NCBI RefSeq assembly: GCF_001641125.1
Contig: NZ_LWLP01000001.1
Span: 3,785,828-3,849,827, forward strand
DNA length: 64,000 nucleotides
Source: Arthrobacter sp. OY3WO11
GTDB taxonomy: Bacteria; Actinomycetota; Actinomycetes; Actinomycetales; Micrococcaceae
Direction: 5' to 3'
In this document: one piece after another, positions 25,669 through 33,810 of the stretch
Numbering within the stretch: position 1 is the stretch's first letter
How the letters are laid out: each line of letters starts with the position of its first letter
Made by a program: the position numbers and the translations under genes
Notes under the pieces: model-generated
Database searches by the model: none
What the model was told of the DNA's origin: nothing
What the model saw: the letters and a program-made list of their open reading frames with translations, nothing else

Positions 25669-27239
25669 GCCCGGCTCCAGCCAGCCGGGCCGGCACGGCC
25701 AAGTACCTGCACGGCGGGTTTTATCTTGGGCCCGTCTTCCTTGACTCGCGGTTGCCCCCCAGACGCACGTGGCTGCCGATGGAAATCACGACGGCGGGCC
25801 GGCTTGCCCGTGCCGGGTGGCGGCGGGGCTGTGGAGTGGTAGGTGTGGCCGGTGGGGGTTTTGAGTTCCACCATGTGTCGTGGTCCGGGGACGGGACGGG
25901 CTGTCCAGCCTGGGTTTTCTTTGGTGTGGTTGCAGGCTTCGCAGAGGCCTTGGCCGTTGGTGCTGGTGGTGGGCCCGTCCTGGTGCCATGGGACGACGTG
26001 GTCGTGATGGCGGATGGGCGCGTCACAGTAGGGGGTGCGGCAGGTGTCGTCCCGGACCTGGAGGAACCGGCGGAGCCCGGGCGGGAAGAGCCGGGCCTTC
26101 GAATCCATGGCGAGGAGTTCGCCGGTGCCGGGGGCGGTGTAGAGCCGCCGAAGCCACGTGGTGAGCGCACTGGGTCCAGGCGCAGTACTGGATACTCCTG
26201 CGCCGTGGCCGGCAGCGGGGAATGCGGCCGAGTCGTCTGGCTGCCCGAGGACTGTTTGCCTGGCCCAGTGGGCGGGGACGGTGCCGTAGCCTGCGAGCCG
26301 TGCTGGTTCGCTGTCGCCCTGGAAGAGGGTGCGGTCGGTCATGACGAGCTGGACTTCGATGCTGCTGGCCCCTCCCGGGGTGCCCGTGATGTTTTCGACG
26401 AGCTGGTCCGCCATGAGCGCGCCCCTGGAGCGGTCATCACCGTGTGATCTCGCGGTGTCTGCGTGGCGGGTCAGGGCGGCGTAGGCGGCGACGCCCTGCG
26501 CGATTGGGAGCAGGGCGGTCAGACGGGCCATGGTGTCCGGCGCCGGGCGAAGGGTCACGGTCCGCTCACTCACCGCATGGGCGGCGCGCCTGGCCACCGA
26601 GTGCGGGTCACGCCGGTACGCGGCCGCACGGACCGCGGCAATAATGGCCCGATCCCCGGCGCCTGCCAGTGAACCAGCGCCTGCCAGGGTCCCGGTGTCG
26701 GCGGCGAGTTCCTCGTCCACCGCGCACCGGTCCTCGGCGGACAGGCACGCTGTTTCCTTCACGATAAGGGTGGCGCGCCATTCGTTCAGCTGCCCCGACT
26801 CCAGGGCTGCCAGGGCGTGGGGCATCTCGGTGCCGAGGGCTTTGGCCAGGCCCAGGAGCCGACCGCCGCGGGCCGGGGACTCCCGCCGCGCCAACGCCAC
26901 CTGCGCGGCAACACCGGCGCCGCGTTCCTTGGCCGGGATACCGGCCGCGGCCTGCTCCCGCCGCTGTTCAGCGTCGAAAGCCACAGCAATCCGGGCCTGT
27001 TTAGCAGCCGCCAGCGACTTCAAATCCTCCAAATCCCGCAACTGATCAATCATCCCCGGACCGTCAGCACACACAGGGACGGCAGCAAGGCTCGCCCGGA
27101 TATCAGCAACGGACAGGACACCAGGAACCGGCGGCGCAACGGAGACAAGGTGCGTGGCGGTAGCAGGCAAGGGCCGAGTCACAGACAAATCAGGCCGGCG
27201 CCCTGCCTGCCCCGTATCCAAAAGCCCACCAACTGCCAT
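25665..27239 (-). CDS. DUF222/HNH endonuclease domain protein
   Basis: The 524-residue protein has a long helical DUF222 region (about residues 60-330) and a C-terminal HNH nuclease motif: TPYCDAPIRHHDHVVPWHQD, followed by CEACNHTKE (about residues 425-470). This family (related to the mycobacterial 13E12 repeat proteins) is highly multiplied in Arthrobacter-type genomes and has no settled role. The ATG at 27239 gives the standard family length. Confidence 0.88.
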   Translation of the reverse strand: MAVGGLLDTGQAGRRPDLSVTRPLPATATHLVSVAPPVPGVLSVADIRASLAAVPVCADGPGMIDQLRDLEDLKSLAAAKQARIAVAFDAEQRREQAAAGIPAKERGAGVAAQVALARRESPARGGRLLGLAKALGTEMPHALAALESGQLNEWRATLIVKETACLSAEDRCAVDEELAADTGTLAGAGSLAGAGDRAIIAAVRAAAYRRDPHSVARRAAHAVSERTVTLRPAPDTMARLTALLPIAQGVAAYAALTRHADTARSHGDDRSRGALMADQLVENITGTPGGASSIEVQLVMTDRTLFQGDSEPARLAGYGTVPAHWARQTVLGQPDDSAAFPAAGHGAGVSSTAPGPSALTTWLRRLYTAPGTGELLAMDSKARLFPPGLRRFLQVRDDTCRTPYCDAPIRHHDHVVPWHQDGPTTSTNGQGLCEACNHTKENPGWTARPVPGPRHMVELKTPTGHTYHSTAPPPPGTGKPARRRDFHRQPRASGGQPRVKEDGPKIKPAVQVLGRAGPAGWSRA

Positions 27240-27341
27240 AACCCAACCCTGCCAAAGACCACCGACAATATCGCGCCCCCAAATCTTCTATGTGGAAAAC
27301 CATGAAACAGCAGAAGCCGCCACCGCTCTGGCAGCATTGGC

Positions 27342-27980
27342 GTGGTGAAGAGCCTTGAAACCGATCGGCTAATCCTCCGGCAATGGAAGCCTGAGGACGC
27401 CGGCTTTGTACTGGACCTCTACTCGCGCTGGGAGGTACAGCGTTTCATTGGCAACCATCTCCAGGTGATGCGGGACCGGTCCCAGGCCGACGAGCGCATC
27501 CGCGCCTGGCAGCAGATGGACAACCCCGTCCACGGTGTCTGGGCAGTGCAGCTGAAAGGGCAACCCACAGGGGAGGCCGGGCTGCCGGACCAGGGCCAGG
27601 GCACGGGCCAGGGCACGGACGAGAGCCAGGGTTACGACCAGGCTCCCCCGCTTGCCGGCACCCTCCTCCTCAAGTCCATCCCGGCCTCAGGCGCTTCCCT
27701 GCCACTGGAACCGTCAGGGGACACCGAAATCGGCTGGCACTTCCACCCGGACCACTGGGGGCATGGCTATGCAACTGAAGCTGCGGCAGCGGTCCTGTCC
27801 TACGCGTTTGCAAGCGGCCTGGAACGAGTGGTGGCAGTGACCGCCCCAGCCAACAAAGCCTCGCAGAACGTCTGTTTACGGATCGGGATGAAGCACTGCG
27901 GGCAGACAAACAGGTATTACAACGCGCTGTGCGAGCTGTTTGAAGCGACAGCCCCCGCACCAAGCCAGGGACCCCACTAA
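27342..27980 (+). CDS. GNAT family N-acetyltransferase
   Basis: The 212-residue protein resembles RimJ/RimL-type acetyltransferases: TDRLILRQWKPEDA at the start and acetyl-CoA binding region HPDHWGHGYATEAAAAVLSYAF. Between about residues 82 and 120 it carries a Gln/Gly-rich insertion (QGQGTGQGTDESQGYDQ) that most family members lack. Starts with GTG at 27342. The acceptor is unknown. Confidence 0.85.
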   Translation: MVKSLETDRLILRQWKPEDAGFVLDLYSRWEVQRFIGNHLQVMRDRSQADERIRAWQQMDNPVHGVWAVQLKGQPTGEAGLPDQGQGTGQGTDESQGYDQAPPLAGTLLLKSIPASGASLPLEPSGDTEIGWHFHPDHWGHGYATEAAAAVLSYAFASGLERVVAVTAPANKASQNVCLRIGMKHCGQTNRYYNALCELFEATAPAPSQGPH

Positions 27981-28005
27981 GGCGAGGACCACCAAGGCGA
28001 GGACG

Positions 28006-28031
28006 ACGACGGCGGGACGCAACGCCGTCGT
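28006..28031. terminator. Hairpin between convergent GNAT and DUF1992 genes
   Basis: A 9-bp perfect stem (28006-28014 with 28023-28031), 8-nt loop, carrying the ACGACGGCG core seen in other gene-end hairpins here. It is weaker than most of them. AAGGCGAGGAC is directly repeated just before it (27979 and 27994). Confidence 0.55.
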
Positions 28032-28039
28032 ACGAACGG

Positions 28040-28642
28040 CTAAATTGCACCTTTCCACAGCCGCTGCCACCAGGGGCGCGCAGGCTGCGGTTCTGCGGGA
28101 GGCTCGGCAGGCCGGGCGGCACGGCGCTCGCGCCACCGGGCCACTTCTTCTTCAACGTCCCGGGTCCTGGTGATGACCGGCGGCCCGCCCTGCAGCTGGC
28201 GCCGGGCGTCGACGACGCGTCGGTTGAAATCCTGCAGGATGTCCCGCACCTGCTGCTCCGTGTACTGGGCGTCGAGCCTGGCATCAAGCTCGGCGTCCTC
28301 CTTCCGGAGCAGGATGGCCGCCGGACCGAGGCCGCTGATGTTTTCCCGCTGGATAAGGCCCTTGACCCACCAGTCGGGATCGTACGACTCCCCCAGCCCG
28401 GGAATTGGCTTGCCGGCGTACTTGAGGTTGTCGAACTTGCCCTGCGCCATGGCATCGCGGACAAGGTATTCTGCCCGGGCGGAGTCGCTCACCTTCCTGC
28501 GCTTCTCCCGCTCCTTCTCTTCAAGGGCGTCCAGCTCCGCTTCTTCCTCTGCGCTGATGCCTGCCCCGCGGTAGGTGCGGAGTTCGGCAGCACGCTCCAG
28601 GCGCTTCCGGTACTCTGCTGCACCGCTCCCCATTGCCGCCAC
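28040..28642 (-). CDS. DUF1992 (DnaJ-C28-like) domain protein
   Basis: The 200-residue protein has the DUF1992 core from about residue 58: DNLKYAGKPIP, DPDWWVKGLIQRENISGLGP, followed by a long charged helix. The domain also occurs in eukaryotic DNAJC28, but no J domain is present here. The N-terminal 50 residues are strongly charged and probably coiled-coil. Function unknown. Confidence 0.82.
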   Translation of the reverse strand: MAAMGSGAAEYRKRLERAAELRTYRGAGISAEEEAELDALEEKEREKRRKVSDSARAEYLVRDAMAQGKFDNLKYAGKPIPGLGESYDPDWWVKGLIQRENISGLGPAAILLRKEDAELDARLDAQYTEQQVRDILQDFNRRVVDARRQLQGGPPVITRTRDVEEEVARWRERRAARPAEPPAEPQPARPWWQRLWKGAI

Positions 28643-28797
28643 CGCCTCACGTTAGTCCCAACGCCTTCCTTTCCAGTATTCAGAAGCCATTGGCCGGGTT
28701 CAACGCCCACCCCCAAACAACGGCATGGAACGGGGGCCGGGCGGCATCCGCTTCGCTTAAGCTGGGCAGGCGGGGGCCACACGGAGGAGGCAGTGCC

Positions 28798-29313
28798 ATG
28801 GATGCCAACGGAACAACGGAACGCTCGGCAACTTTCAGCTGGACAGATCCGCGCGTGGGCCTTGAACACCTGTCCCGCCTGTCCGGGCTGGAGTACCTCT
28901 CCGGCATGCGGGACGGAACCATTCCGCGGCCGCCCATGGCGTCCCTGATGAACCTGGCCCTTGTTGGGGTTGAGCCGGGGCGCGTGGAATTCGAATGCCG
29001 GCCGGCCGAAGCGCACTACAACCCGCTGGGCGTGGTGCACGGCGGGTTGGCCTGCACGCTGCTGGACACCGTTGTGGGGTGCGCGGGGCACAGCACTCTG
29101 GCCGCTGGATTCGGTTACACGTCCATCGACCTGTCCGTCAGCTACCTCCGCCCCATCACCCTCGGACAAGGAGCGCTGCGGGCCGAGGGGACCGTGACCA
29201 AGCCGGGATCGCGGGTGATCTTCGCCCAGGGTCGCATTTTCGGGCGGGCCGGTGAACTCCTGGCCACCGCCACCAGTTCACTCCTGGTCTTCGCAGCGGC
29301 CCCGGCCCGGTAG
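28798..29313 (+). CDS. PaaI-like acyl-CoA thioesterase (hotdog fold)
   Basis: The 171-residue protein has the hotdog thioesterase signature YNPLGVVHGGLACTLLDTVVG (Asn, HGG and Asp positions as in PaaI) and a C-terminal beta-rich part. It probably hydrolyses acyl- or aryl-CoA esters. The ATG at 28798 is chosen for the strong site GGAGGAGG (28783-28790); the frame extends upstream without family similarity. A perfect palindromic hairpin follows. Confidence 0.88.
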   Translation: MDANGTTERSATFSWTDPRVGLEHLSRLSGLEYLSGMRDGTIPRPPMASLMNLALVGVEPGRVEFECRPAEAHYNPLGVVHGGLACTLLDTVVGCAGHSTLAAGFGYTSIDLSVSYLRPITLGQGALRAEGTVTKPGSRVIFAQGRIFGRAGELLATATSSLLVFAAAPAR

Positions 29314-29340
29314 TCCCTGCCAGCCCCGGCAAGACGTAAA

Positions 29341-29372
29341 CGTACGACGGCGGGACGTCCCGCCGTCGTACG
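29341..29372. terminator. Perfect 32-bp palindrome, bidirectional terminator
   Basis: The sequence 29341-29372 is its own reverse complement. Folded as RNA it gives a stem of about 14 bp with an ACGT tetraloop. It lies between the convergent thioesterase and SRPBCC genes and carries the CGACGGCGGG core shared by other hairpins here. Confidence 0.8.
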
Positions 29373-29403
29373 CTTCAGTTACGCGGGTGGCGCGGCAGGC
29401 CGC

Positions 29404-29901
29404 TCAGGCGTTGGCGTGTTCGGCGAGGATCGCGTCAATCTGGCCGACGGCTCCGGTCATGCCCTCCTCCATGCCCATCTGGACCATCTGTTCCATCTGC
29501 TCCTCGGACTCGAAGATGGTGGCAACGGTCATGGTGGTGCGGCCGCCGTCCTCCTCAAGCGTGACCGTCACGTGGGTGGTCCCCATGGCCTCGACGGGAG
29601 CGCCGTTGTGGTCTGCGAAACCGTCGTCGAACTCCAGCCTGGCGGGCGGCTGGATGGAGGTGAAACGCCACCACCCGCCGGCCTTTTCGCCCTCCGGACC
29701 GGTCATGTAGTAGCCGGCTTTGCCGCCGGCCTCGAAGTCGAACTTTTCGAAGGTGGCCGGCCAGGTGGGCGGCCCCCACCAGCGCTCGAGCTGGCGTGGG
29801 TCTTCCCAGAGTTGCCAGACGCGTTCGACGCCGGCGTCGAACTCGGCGGTGAGGGTGAAGCTGAGCGCCTCAAGATTCTTGGTGGTACCAGTAACGGACA
29901 T
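29404..29901 (-). CDS. SRPBCC/AHSA1 family protein
   Basis: The 165-residue protein has the AHSA1 (START-like) pattern FDAGVERVWQLWEDPRQLERWWG and WRFTSI, with a helix-grip fold. Such proteins bind a hydrophobic ligand; the ligand is unknown. It is 14 bp downstream of an ArsR-type regulator gene, a frequent pairing in Actinobacteria, and is presumably controlled by it. Confidence 0.88.
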   Translation of the reverse strand: MSVTGTTKNLEALSFTLTAEFDAGVERVWQLWEDPRQLERWWGPPTWPATFEKFDFEAGGKAGYYMTGPEGEKAGGWWRFTSIQPPARLEFDDGFADHNGAPVEAMGTTHVTVTLEEDGGRTTMTVATIFESEEQMEQMVQMGMEEGMTGAVGQIDAILAEHANA

Positions 29902-29915
29902 TGCAGACCCCTTCC

Positions 29916-30248
29916 TTATCCTTCAGCCAAAATGTCTGCGATCCGGTCGACGCGCTGCCGCCAGATCGCCTCATACTCGTCGAGCAGCCGCCGGGCTTTT
30001 TGCAGGCCTTCATGGTTACCCCGCACAATCTGCTCCCTTCCGCGCTTTTCCTTGGTCACCAGGGACGCGCGCTCCAACACCGCCACGTGCTTTTGGACTG
30101 CGGCGAAACTCATGGCGTAGAGGGCAGCGAGACCGGAAACCGAATACTCGCCCACCGTCACGCGGCGGACAATATCGCGGCGGGTGGAATCGGCGAACGC
30201 CTGGAACAGGCGGTCCAGTTCGTCTTCGCGGAGCTGATCTACAACCAT
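29916..30248 (-). CDS. ArsR family winged-helix regulator
   Basis: This 110-residue winged-helix protein has FADSTRRDIVRRVTV (first helix), SVSGLAALYAMSFAAVQKHVAVLERASL (recognition region) and TKEKRGREQIVRG (wing). No cysteine metal site is visible, so it is probably a non-metal ArsR. The first codons are part of a palindromic operator, and the promoter predicts a leaderless message starting at the ATG. It forms an operon with the SRPBCC gene. Confidence 0.88.
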   Translation of the reverse strand: MVVDQLREDELDRLFQAFADSTRRDIVRRVTVGEYSVSGLAALYAMSFAAVQKHVAVLERASLVTKEKRGREQIVRGNHEGLQKARRLLDEYEAIWRQRVDRIADILAEG

Positions 30249-30285
30249 TTGGTTGTACGATAGTCCTGCCCGTCCCGGCTGTCAA
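30241..30285 (-). promoter_or_regulatory. Leaderless promoter with operator over the ArsR start codon
   Basis: On the minus strand TTGACA (30285-30280), a 17-bp spacer and TATCGT (30262-30257) end 8 bp before the ATG (30248-30246), so transcription should start at or next to the start codon. The palindrome ACAACCA-TT-TGGTTGT (30241-30256) covers that point. No ribosome site is present, which fits a leaderless message. Confidence 0.8.
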
Positions 30286-30349
30286 CGGTCTGTGGAATCG
30301 GGCTTGCCGCTACCCCGGGACGGCCGTCCCGGCCGGTATCTTGAAGGCC

Positions 30350-31078
30350 ATGAGCATCTTCCTTGCAGGCGCCGGCCCGGACCAGGTTGCCTTTCCGGAG
30401 GTCTTTGACCGCTTCGCCCAGGCCATCCGCCAGCGTTCCCGCCAGGAGGCGGCTGCCCGGGTGGCGGTGGTGGTGCATGACCGCGGCGGGAACCCGGAAA
30501 GCCTCCTTCCGGCGTACGTTGATCCGCTGCTCGCGCGGACTCCGGTTGAGGTGGTGCCGGTCCTGCTGGGTGCGGGCGCGCCTGCAGGCCCTTCAGTGTT
30601 CGACGGCGTTGACGGGCTGGTCGTAGGCGGTGGACTGACGCCGGGGTACTGGGAAGGGCTCGCCGCTTCGGCAGGCGCCGTTTCCGCCGCGGTGGCCGGT
30701 GGCGTGCCCTACCTGGGCTTTTCCGCCGGGGCCATGATCGCACCTCAGAGGGCGCTGCTGGGCGGCTACCTCAGCCGCGGCGTTGAGGTCTGCGGCGAAG
30801 AATGCTCAGAGGGGTTGGCCGAGCTCGAGATCCGGGACGGCCTGGGCCTCGCCCCGTTCGCAATTGATGTCCACGCCGCCCAGGCCGGCACGCTCAGCCG
30901 CGCAGTGGGAGCCGTGGCTGCCGGGCTGGTGGAGAGGGCTGTAGCCGTTGACGAGAACACCGCGCTGGTGCTGGCAGCGGCAGGCGATGACAGCTTCGAG
31001 GTGCTGGGCCACGGCAACTGCTGGGACATCCGCCGGTCCGGCACGGCCTGCGTGGTCTCCATGCTGCAGGCGGATTAA
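30350..31078 (+). CDS. Type 1 glutamine amidotransferase-like/peptidase S51 family protein
   Basis: The 242-residue protein has the S51 nucleophile elbow LGFSAGAMIAPQ (Ser about residue 126) and upstream VDGLVVGGGLTPGYW, similar to peptidase E and cyanophycinase. These are serine hydrolases acting on Asp-X or related peptides; the substrate is unknown. The ATG at 30350 follows GAAGG and starts the fold. Confidence 0.82.
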   Translation: MSIFLAGAGPDQVAFPEVFDRFAQAIRQRSRQEAAARVAVVVHDRGGNPESLLPAYVDPLLARTPVEVVPVLLGAGAPAGPSVFDGVDGLVVGGGLTPGYWEGLAASAGAVSAAVAGGVPYLGFSAGAMIAPQRALLGGYLSRGVEVCGEECSEGLAELEIRDGLGLAPFAIDVHAAQAGTLSRAVGAVAAGLVERAVAVDENTALVLAAAGDDSFEVLGHGNCWDIRRSGTACVVSMLQAD

Positions 31079-31110
31079 GGGCCGGGACCGAGCGGCACCA
31101 GGGCCGCACC

Positions 31111-31845
31111 TTATGCGTCGAAGTGGGTTTTGGCCCTGTCGCCGGTCAGTTGTTCAATCAGTTCCGCCGCGACGTCCCTCAGCTTCTGGTTGCGGTTGCT
31201 GGAGACCTTGGTGAGGATGTCCATCGCCTCCGCCTGGGTGCACCTGTTCTGGGCCATGATGACGCCGCACGCCAGGTTGATGGCAGTCCGACTCTGCATG
31301 GCAGCTTCAAGATTGTCCGCCCGGCTTTGCGCCGTATCGAGGCGGACGGAAAGATGAAGCGCGTTGTGCGCGGCCGCAGCGAAGCCCAGGGCCTTCTCAT
31401 AGACACCCGCGGTGAACATGCCCGGCTTCTGCGCAAAGAAATTCAAGGCAACACTGGCTTCGCTGTTGATCTCCAGGGGCACCCCCAAGGAACTGCGGAT
31501 GCTTGCCTCTGCCAGCTTTCGGGTCAGCTCCGGCCACCGGCCATCCGTGGCGACGTCGTCAATAATCACCGGGGACATCTCCCGCAGCGCTTTGATGCAG
31601 GGGCCGTCGCCCACGGCCTGCTCAACCTCGTCCAGCTCCACCGCGCGCTGGCTGCTGCCGGCAACAGTGGTGGGCTTGCGCCGTAATTTGAGTGTGACTG
31701 CACACTCGATATGGTCACCTGCCGCTTCGGAAACCGATGCCGCGGCAAGCCCGGCCAGCCCGGTCAGGAACTCAACAACGTTTTCAGCGCCCACCAGAAT
31801 GCTCTGGAGCTCTTCTATTGGTTCTTTCTCCGGTGAACTCGACAT
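31111..31845 (-). CDS. GAF and ANTAR domain-containing protein (2 of 3)
   Basis: The 244-residue protein has a GAF domain (about residues 20-165, with VGDGPCIKALREMSPVIIDD) and a C-terminal ANTAR domain (SRTAINLACGVIMAQNRCT). It is predicted to bind RNA and prevent termination when a signal reaches the GAF domain. It lies 276 bp from the divergent small-protein/GAF-ANTAR operon. Confidence 0.88.
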   Translation of the reverse strand: MSSSPEKEPIEELQSILVGAENVVEFLTGLAGLAAASVSEAAGDHIECAVTLKLRRKPTTVAGSSQRAVELDEVEQAVGDGPCIKALREMSPVIIDDVATDGRWPELTRKLAEASIRSSLGVPLEINSEASVALNFFAQKPGMFTAGVYEKALGFAAAAHNALHLSVRLDTAQSRADNLEAAMQSRTAINLACGVIMAQNRCTQAEAMDILTKVSSNRNQKLRDVAAELIEQLTGDRAKTHFDA

Positions 31846-32121
31846 GGGCCCATCTTACTGTCCCACCCATTATTGGGCTGCGTCGGCTGGGCAGCGGCCG
31901 GCAAGCGGAACCAGCGATGAACCTGAGCGGCTCCGGCATATCCATAGTTAACGGACCGGCGTAATGTCGGCAGTAGGAGATTTCTGGACAGCGGACATCT
32001 GGTGACATTCTCGGGCCCCATCCAGCAAACAGGGCAGCGGCCGCCGCCAAATACAAGCGATCGACTATGACATCGCGCACGGAGCCGGGGTTCCCGCACC
32101 CGACAGCGACGGAGGGTAAGG

Positions 32122-32373
32122 ATGTATCCCCTGGGGCCCGACGGACCCGAGCAGCCAGACCGGGAAGCCGAAGAACGCAAGGGAGCTGCCCGGCGTTTCC
32201 GGGAAACGGACCTGCCCCTGGACAAGCTGTGGACCTACTACTACGGCATCGGCGGGGAGATCGATGAGGTGTCCCTTGATGCCTACCTCCACGAGGCTTT
32301 AGACATACCGGCCGCGCAAGTGAACCTGATCGCCACGGCGATGACGGAAATGACGGAAGAGGACACAGAGTGA
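32122..32373 (+). CDS. Small acidic protein encoded with a GAF-ANTAR regulator
   Basis: The 83-residue product is charged and helical, with LPLDKLWTYYYGIGGEIDEV and an acidic C-terminus ending TEEDTE. GGAGGG precedes the ATG. The next gene (GAF-ANTAR) overlaps its stop by 4 bp, so the two are translated together. I do not recognise a family; it may be a partner or small regulator of the GAF-ANTAR protein (inference). Confidence 0.7.
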   Translation: MYPLGPDGPEQPDREAEERKGAARRFRETDLPLDKLWTYYYGIGGEIDEVSLDAYLHEALDIPAAQVNLIATAMTEMTEEDTE

Positions 32374-33137
32374 CGGCTTACGGACACAGCACAAGCTTCG
32401 GCTCAGGGCAGCACGAGCTCCCCGACGTGGACATGAGGCTGCAGGAGCTGGTGCTGGACAGCCGTGACATCGCGGAGTTCCTCACCGATCTCTCCGTGGT
32501 GGCCGCATCCCGGTTCTCCACCCCGGGCAATCCGGTCCATTGCGGAGTCACCGTGATACGCCATAAGAGGCCTGAGGCCGTGGCCAGCAGCGATGCGGAA
32601 GCACACTCCCTGGACGAGCTGCGGAACGGGTTCGGCGACGGCCCCTGCCTCACCGCACTCCGCTCCAAGGCGCCGCTGCTGGTTCCCGACCTCGCCAGGG
32701 AGTGCCGCTGGCAGGACTACGTGCAGGCCGCTGTGGCACGAGGCGTTTCCTCCATCCTTGCCGTGCCCATGGATCTGGCCGGTGAGGCAGAGGCTGTCCT
32801 GAACCTTTACTCCGGGCGCGTCAACGGGTTCTCGGCACATGACCTCGCCACCGCGGAGGCTTTCACAGGGCACGCAGCAGGCTCGCTGAAGCTGGTTCTG
32901 CGCATCACCCAGTTGTCCGAAGCCAGAAATGACCTGGCACTCGCCCTCACATCACGGACCATCATCGACATGGCCGTGGGAGCAATCATGGCCCAGAACA
33001 GGTGCACCCGGGACACCGCCTTCGGCATCCTCACCAAGGCTTCCAGCACCCGCAACGTCAAGCTCCGCGAAGTGGCCGCGGCCGTGATCGCCTCCATCTC
33101 CGGCGAGAAGGAGATCGACACCTACTTCGACGAGTAG
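32370..33137 (+). CDS. GAF and ANTAR domain-containing protein (3 of 3)
   Basis: The 255-residue protein has a GAF domain (GFGDGPCLTALRSKAPLLVP at about residue 87) and a C-terminal ANTAR domain (SRTIIDMAVGAIMAQNRCT). Its ANTAR domain is closest to the one at 6891-7634 (IDMAVG, SSTRN). The GTG start at 32370 overlaps the upstream stop by 4 bp. Confidence 0.88.
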   Translation: MTAYGHSTSFGSGQHELPDVDMRLQELVLDSRDIAEFLTDLSVVAASRFSTPGNPVHCGVTVIRHKRPEAVASSDAEAHSLDELRNGFGDGPCLTALRSKAPLLVPDLARECRWQDYVQAAVARGVSSILAVPMDLAGEAEAVLNLYSGRVNGFSAHDLATAEAFTGHAAGSLKLVLRITQLSEARNDLALALTSRTIIDMAVGAIMAQNRCTRDTAFGILTKASSTRNVKLREVAAAVIASISGEKEIDTYFDE

Positions 33138-33456
33138 GGTCCTGTCTGCCAGGGACAACAGGTTCAGCGCAGGCGGGACGTGATGAGACTCACGCGCAAC
33201 ATTCTTGAGGCCGGCCCCTGCCGCTGGGCACTATGGAAAGGCACCGGCAGGCTGGATCTGCCCGGCCAGGGGAGTGTCTGCGACGCCCGGTGTGCTTGGT
33301 CACATCCGGCCAGCTCCGGTTGCCAACCCCCTTCGGCAACCTGCACCATTGAAGTACGGGAACGCGCTTTCCCACGCAGTACCGCCTCATAGACGAGGCC
33401 ACGGCCTGGTCAATGAAGATTCCAGGCCGCCCACCGCAAGAAATGGAAGTTGAATA
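33138..33456. other. 319-bp region without a supported gene
   Basis: Between the GAF-ANTAR gene and a small-protein gene there is no frame with a ribosome site and protein-like composition; a 70-codon frame at 33180-33392 is not convincing. It may hold the promoter and leader of the 33457 gene, but no clear -35/-10 pair was found. Confidence 0.5.
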
Positions 33457-33654
33457 ATGACGTTCGATGCCACTGACTCCGTGACCCTGAAAATCTGGGA
33501 CCGGTCCGCCCTGCACCACACCCTTGACTCCGCTGTCAGCGAGCTTTCCGCGCGGCACAACACCACCACCTGCCGCGTCGCCGTAACGTGCAGCGGGCCC
33601 AACACCTTCACCCTGAGCTTGCGCGGCGAAGGCAAGGCACTGGCCTCCGCCTAA
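33457..33654 (+). CDS. Small protein of unknown function
   Basis: The 65-residue product reads as alternating beta strands with one helix (DRSALHHTLDSAVSELSAR, then CRVAVTCSGPNTFTLSL), a compact soluble pattern. ATG at 33457 follows GGAAG. A strong hairpin follows 19 bp after the stop, which supports a real transcription unit. No family is recognised. Confidence 0.6.
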   Translation: MTFDATDSVTLKIWDRSALHHTLDSAVSELSARHNTTTCRVAVTCSGPNTFTLSLRGEGKALASA

Positions 33655-33673
33655 GCGGCCACCCCTGAAAGGC

Positions 33674-33711
33674 AAGCGGACGACGCCGGCACTCCCCGGC
33701 GTCGTCCGCTT
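33674..33711 (+). terminator. Intrinsic terminator after the 65-residue protein gene
   Basis: Arms 33674-33689 and 33696-33711 are a perfect 16-bp stem with a 6-nt loop (cactcc), followed by CCTTTAAG. It carries the GACGACGCCGG variant of the shared hairpin core. Confidence 0.85.
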
Positions 33712-33810
33712 CCTTTAAGCGAAGCACGGCATCCTTGCCCGGCCCCCGCACACGGCAAGTAAAATGTGTTGAGTCCAAGCGGAAGCGCCGTCCGAGCATC
33801 AAAGGTAACC

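Noticed and set aside
33180..33392. 70-codon plus-strand frame
   Set aside because: No ribosome site, mixed composition with many Cys and Trp, no homology pattern.
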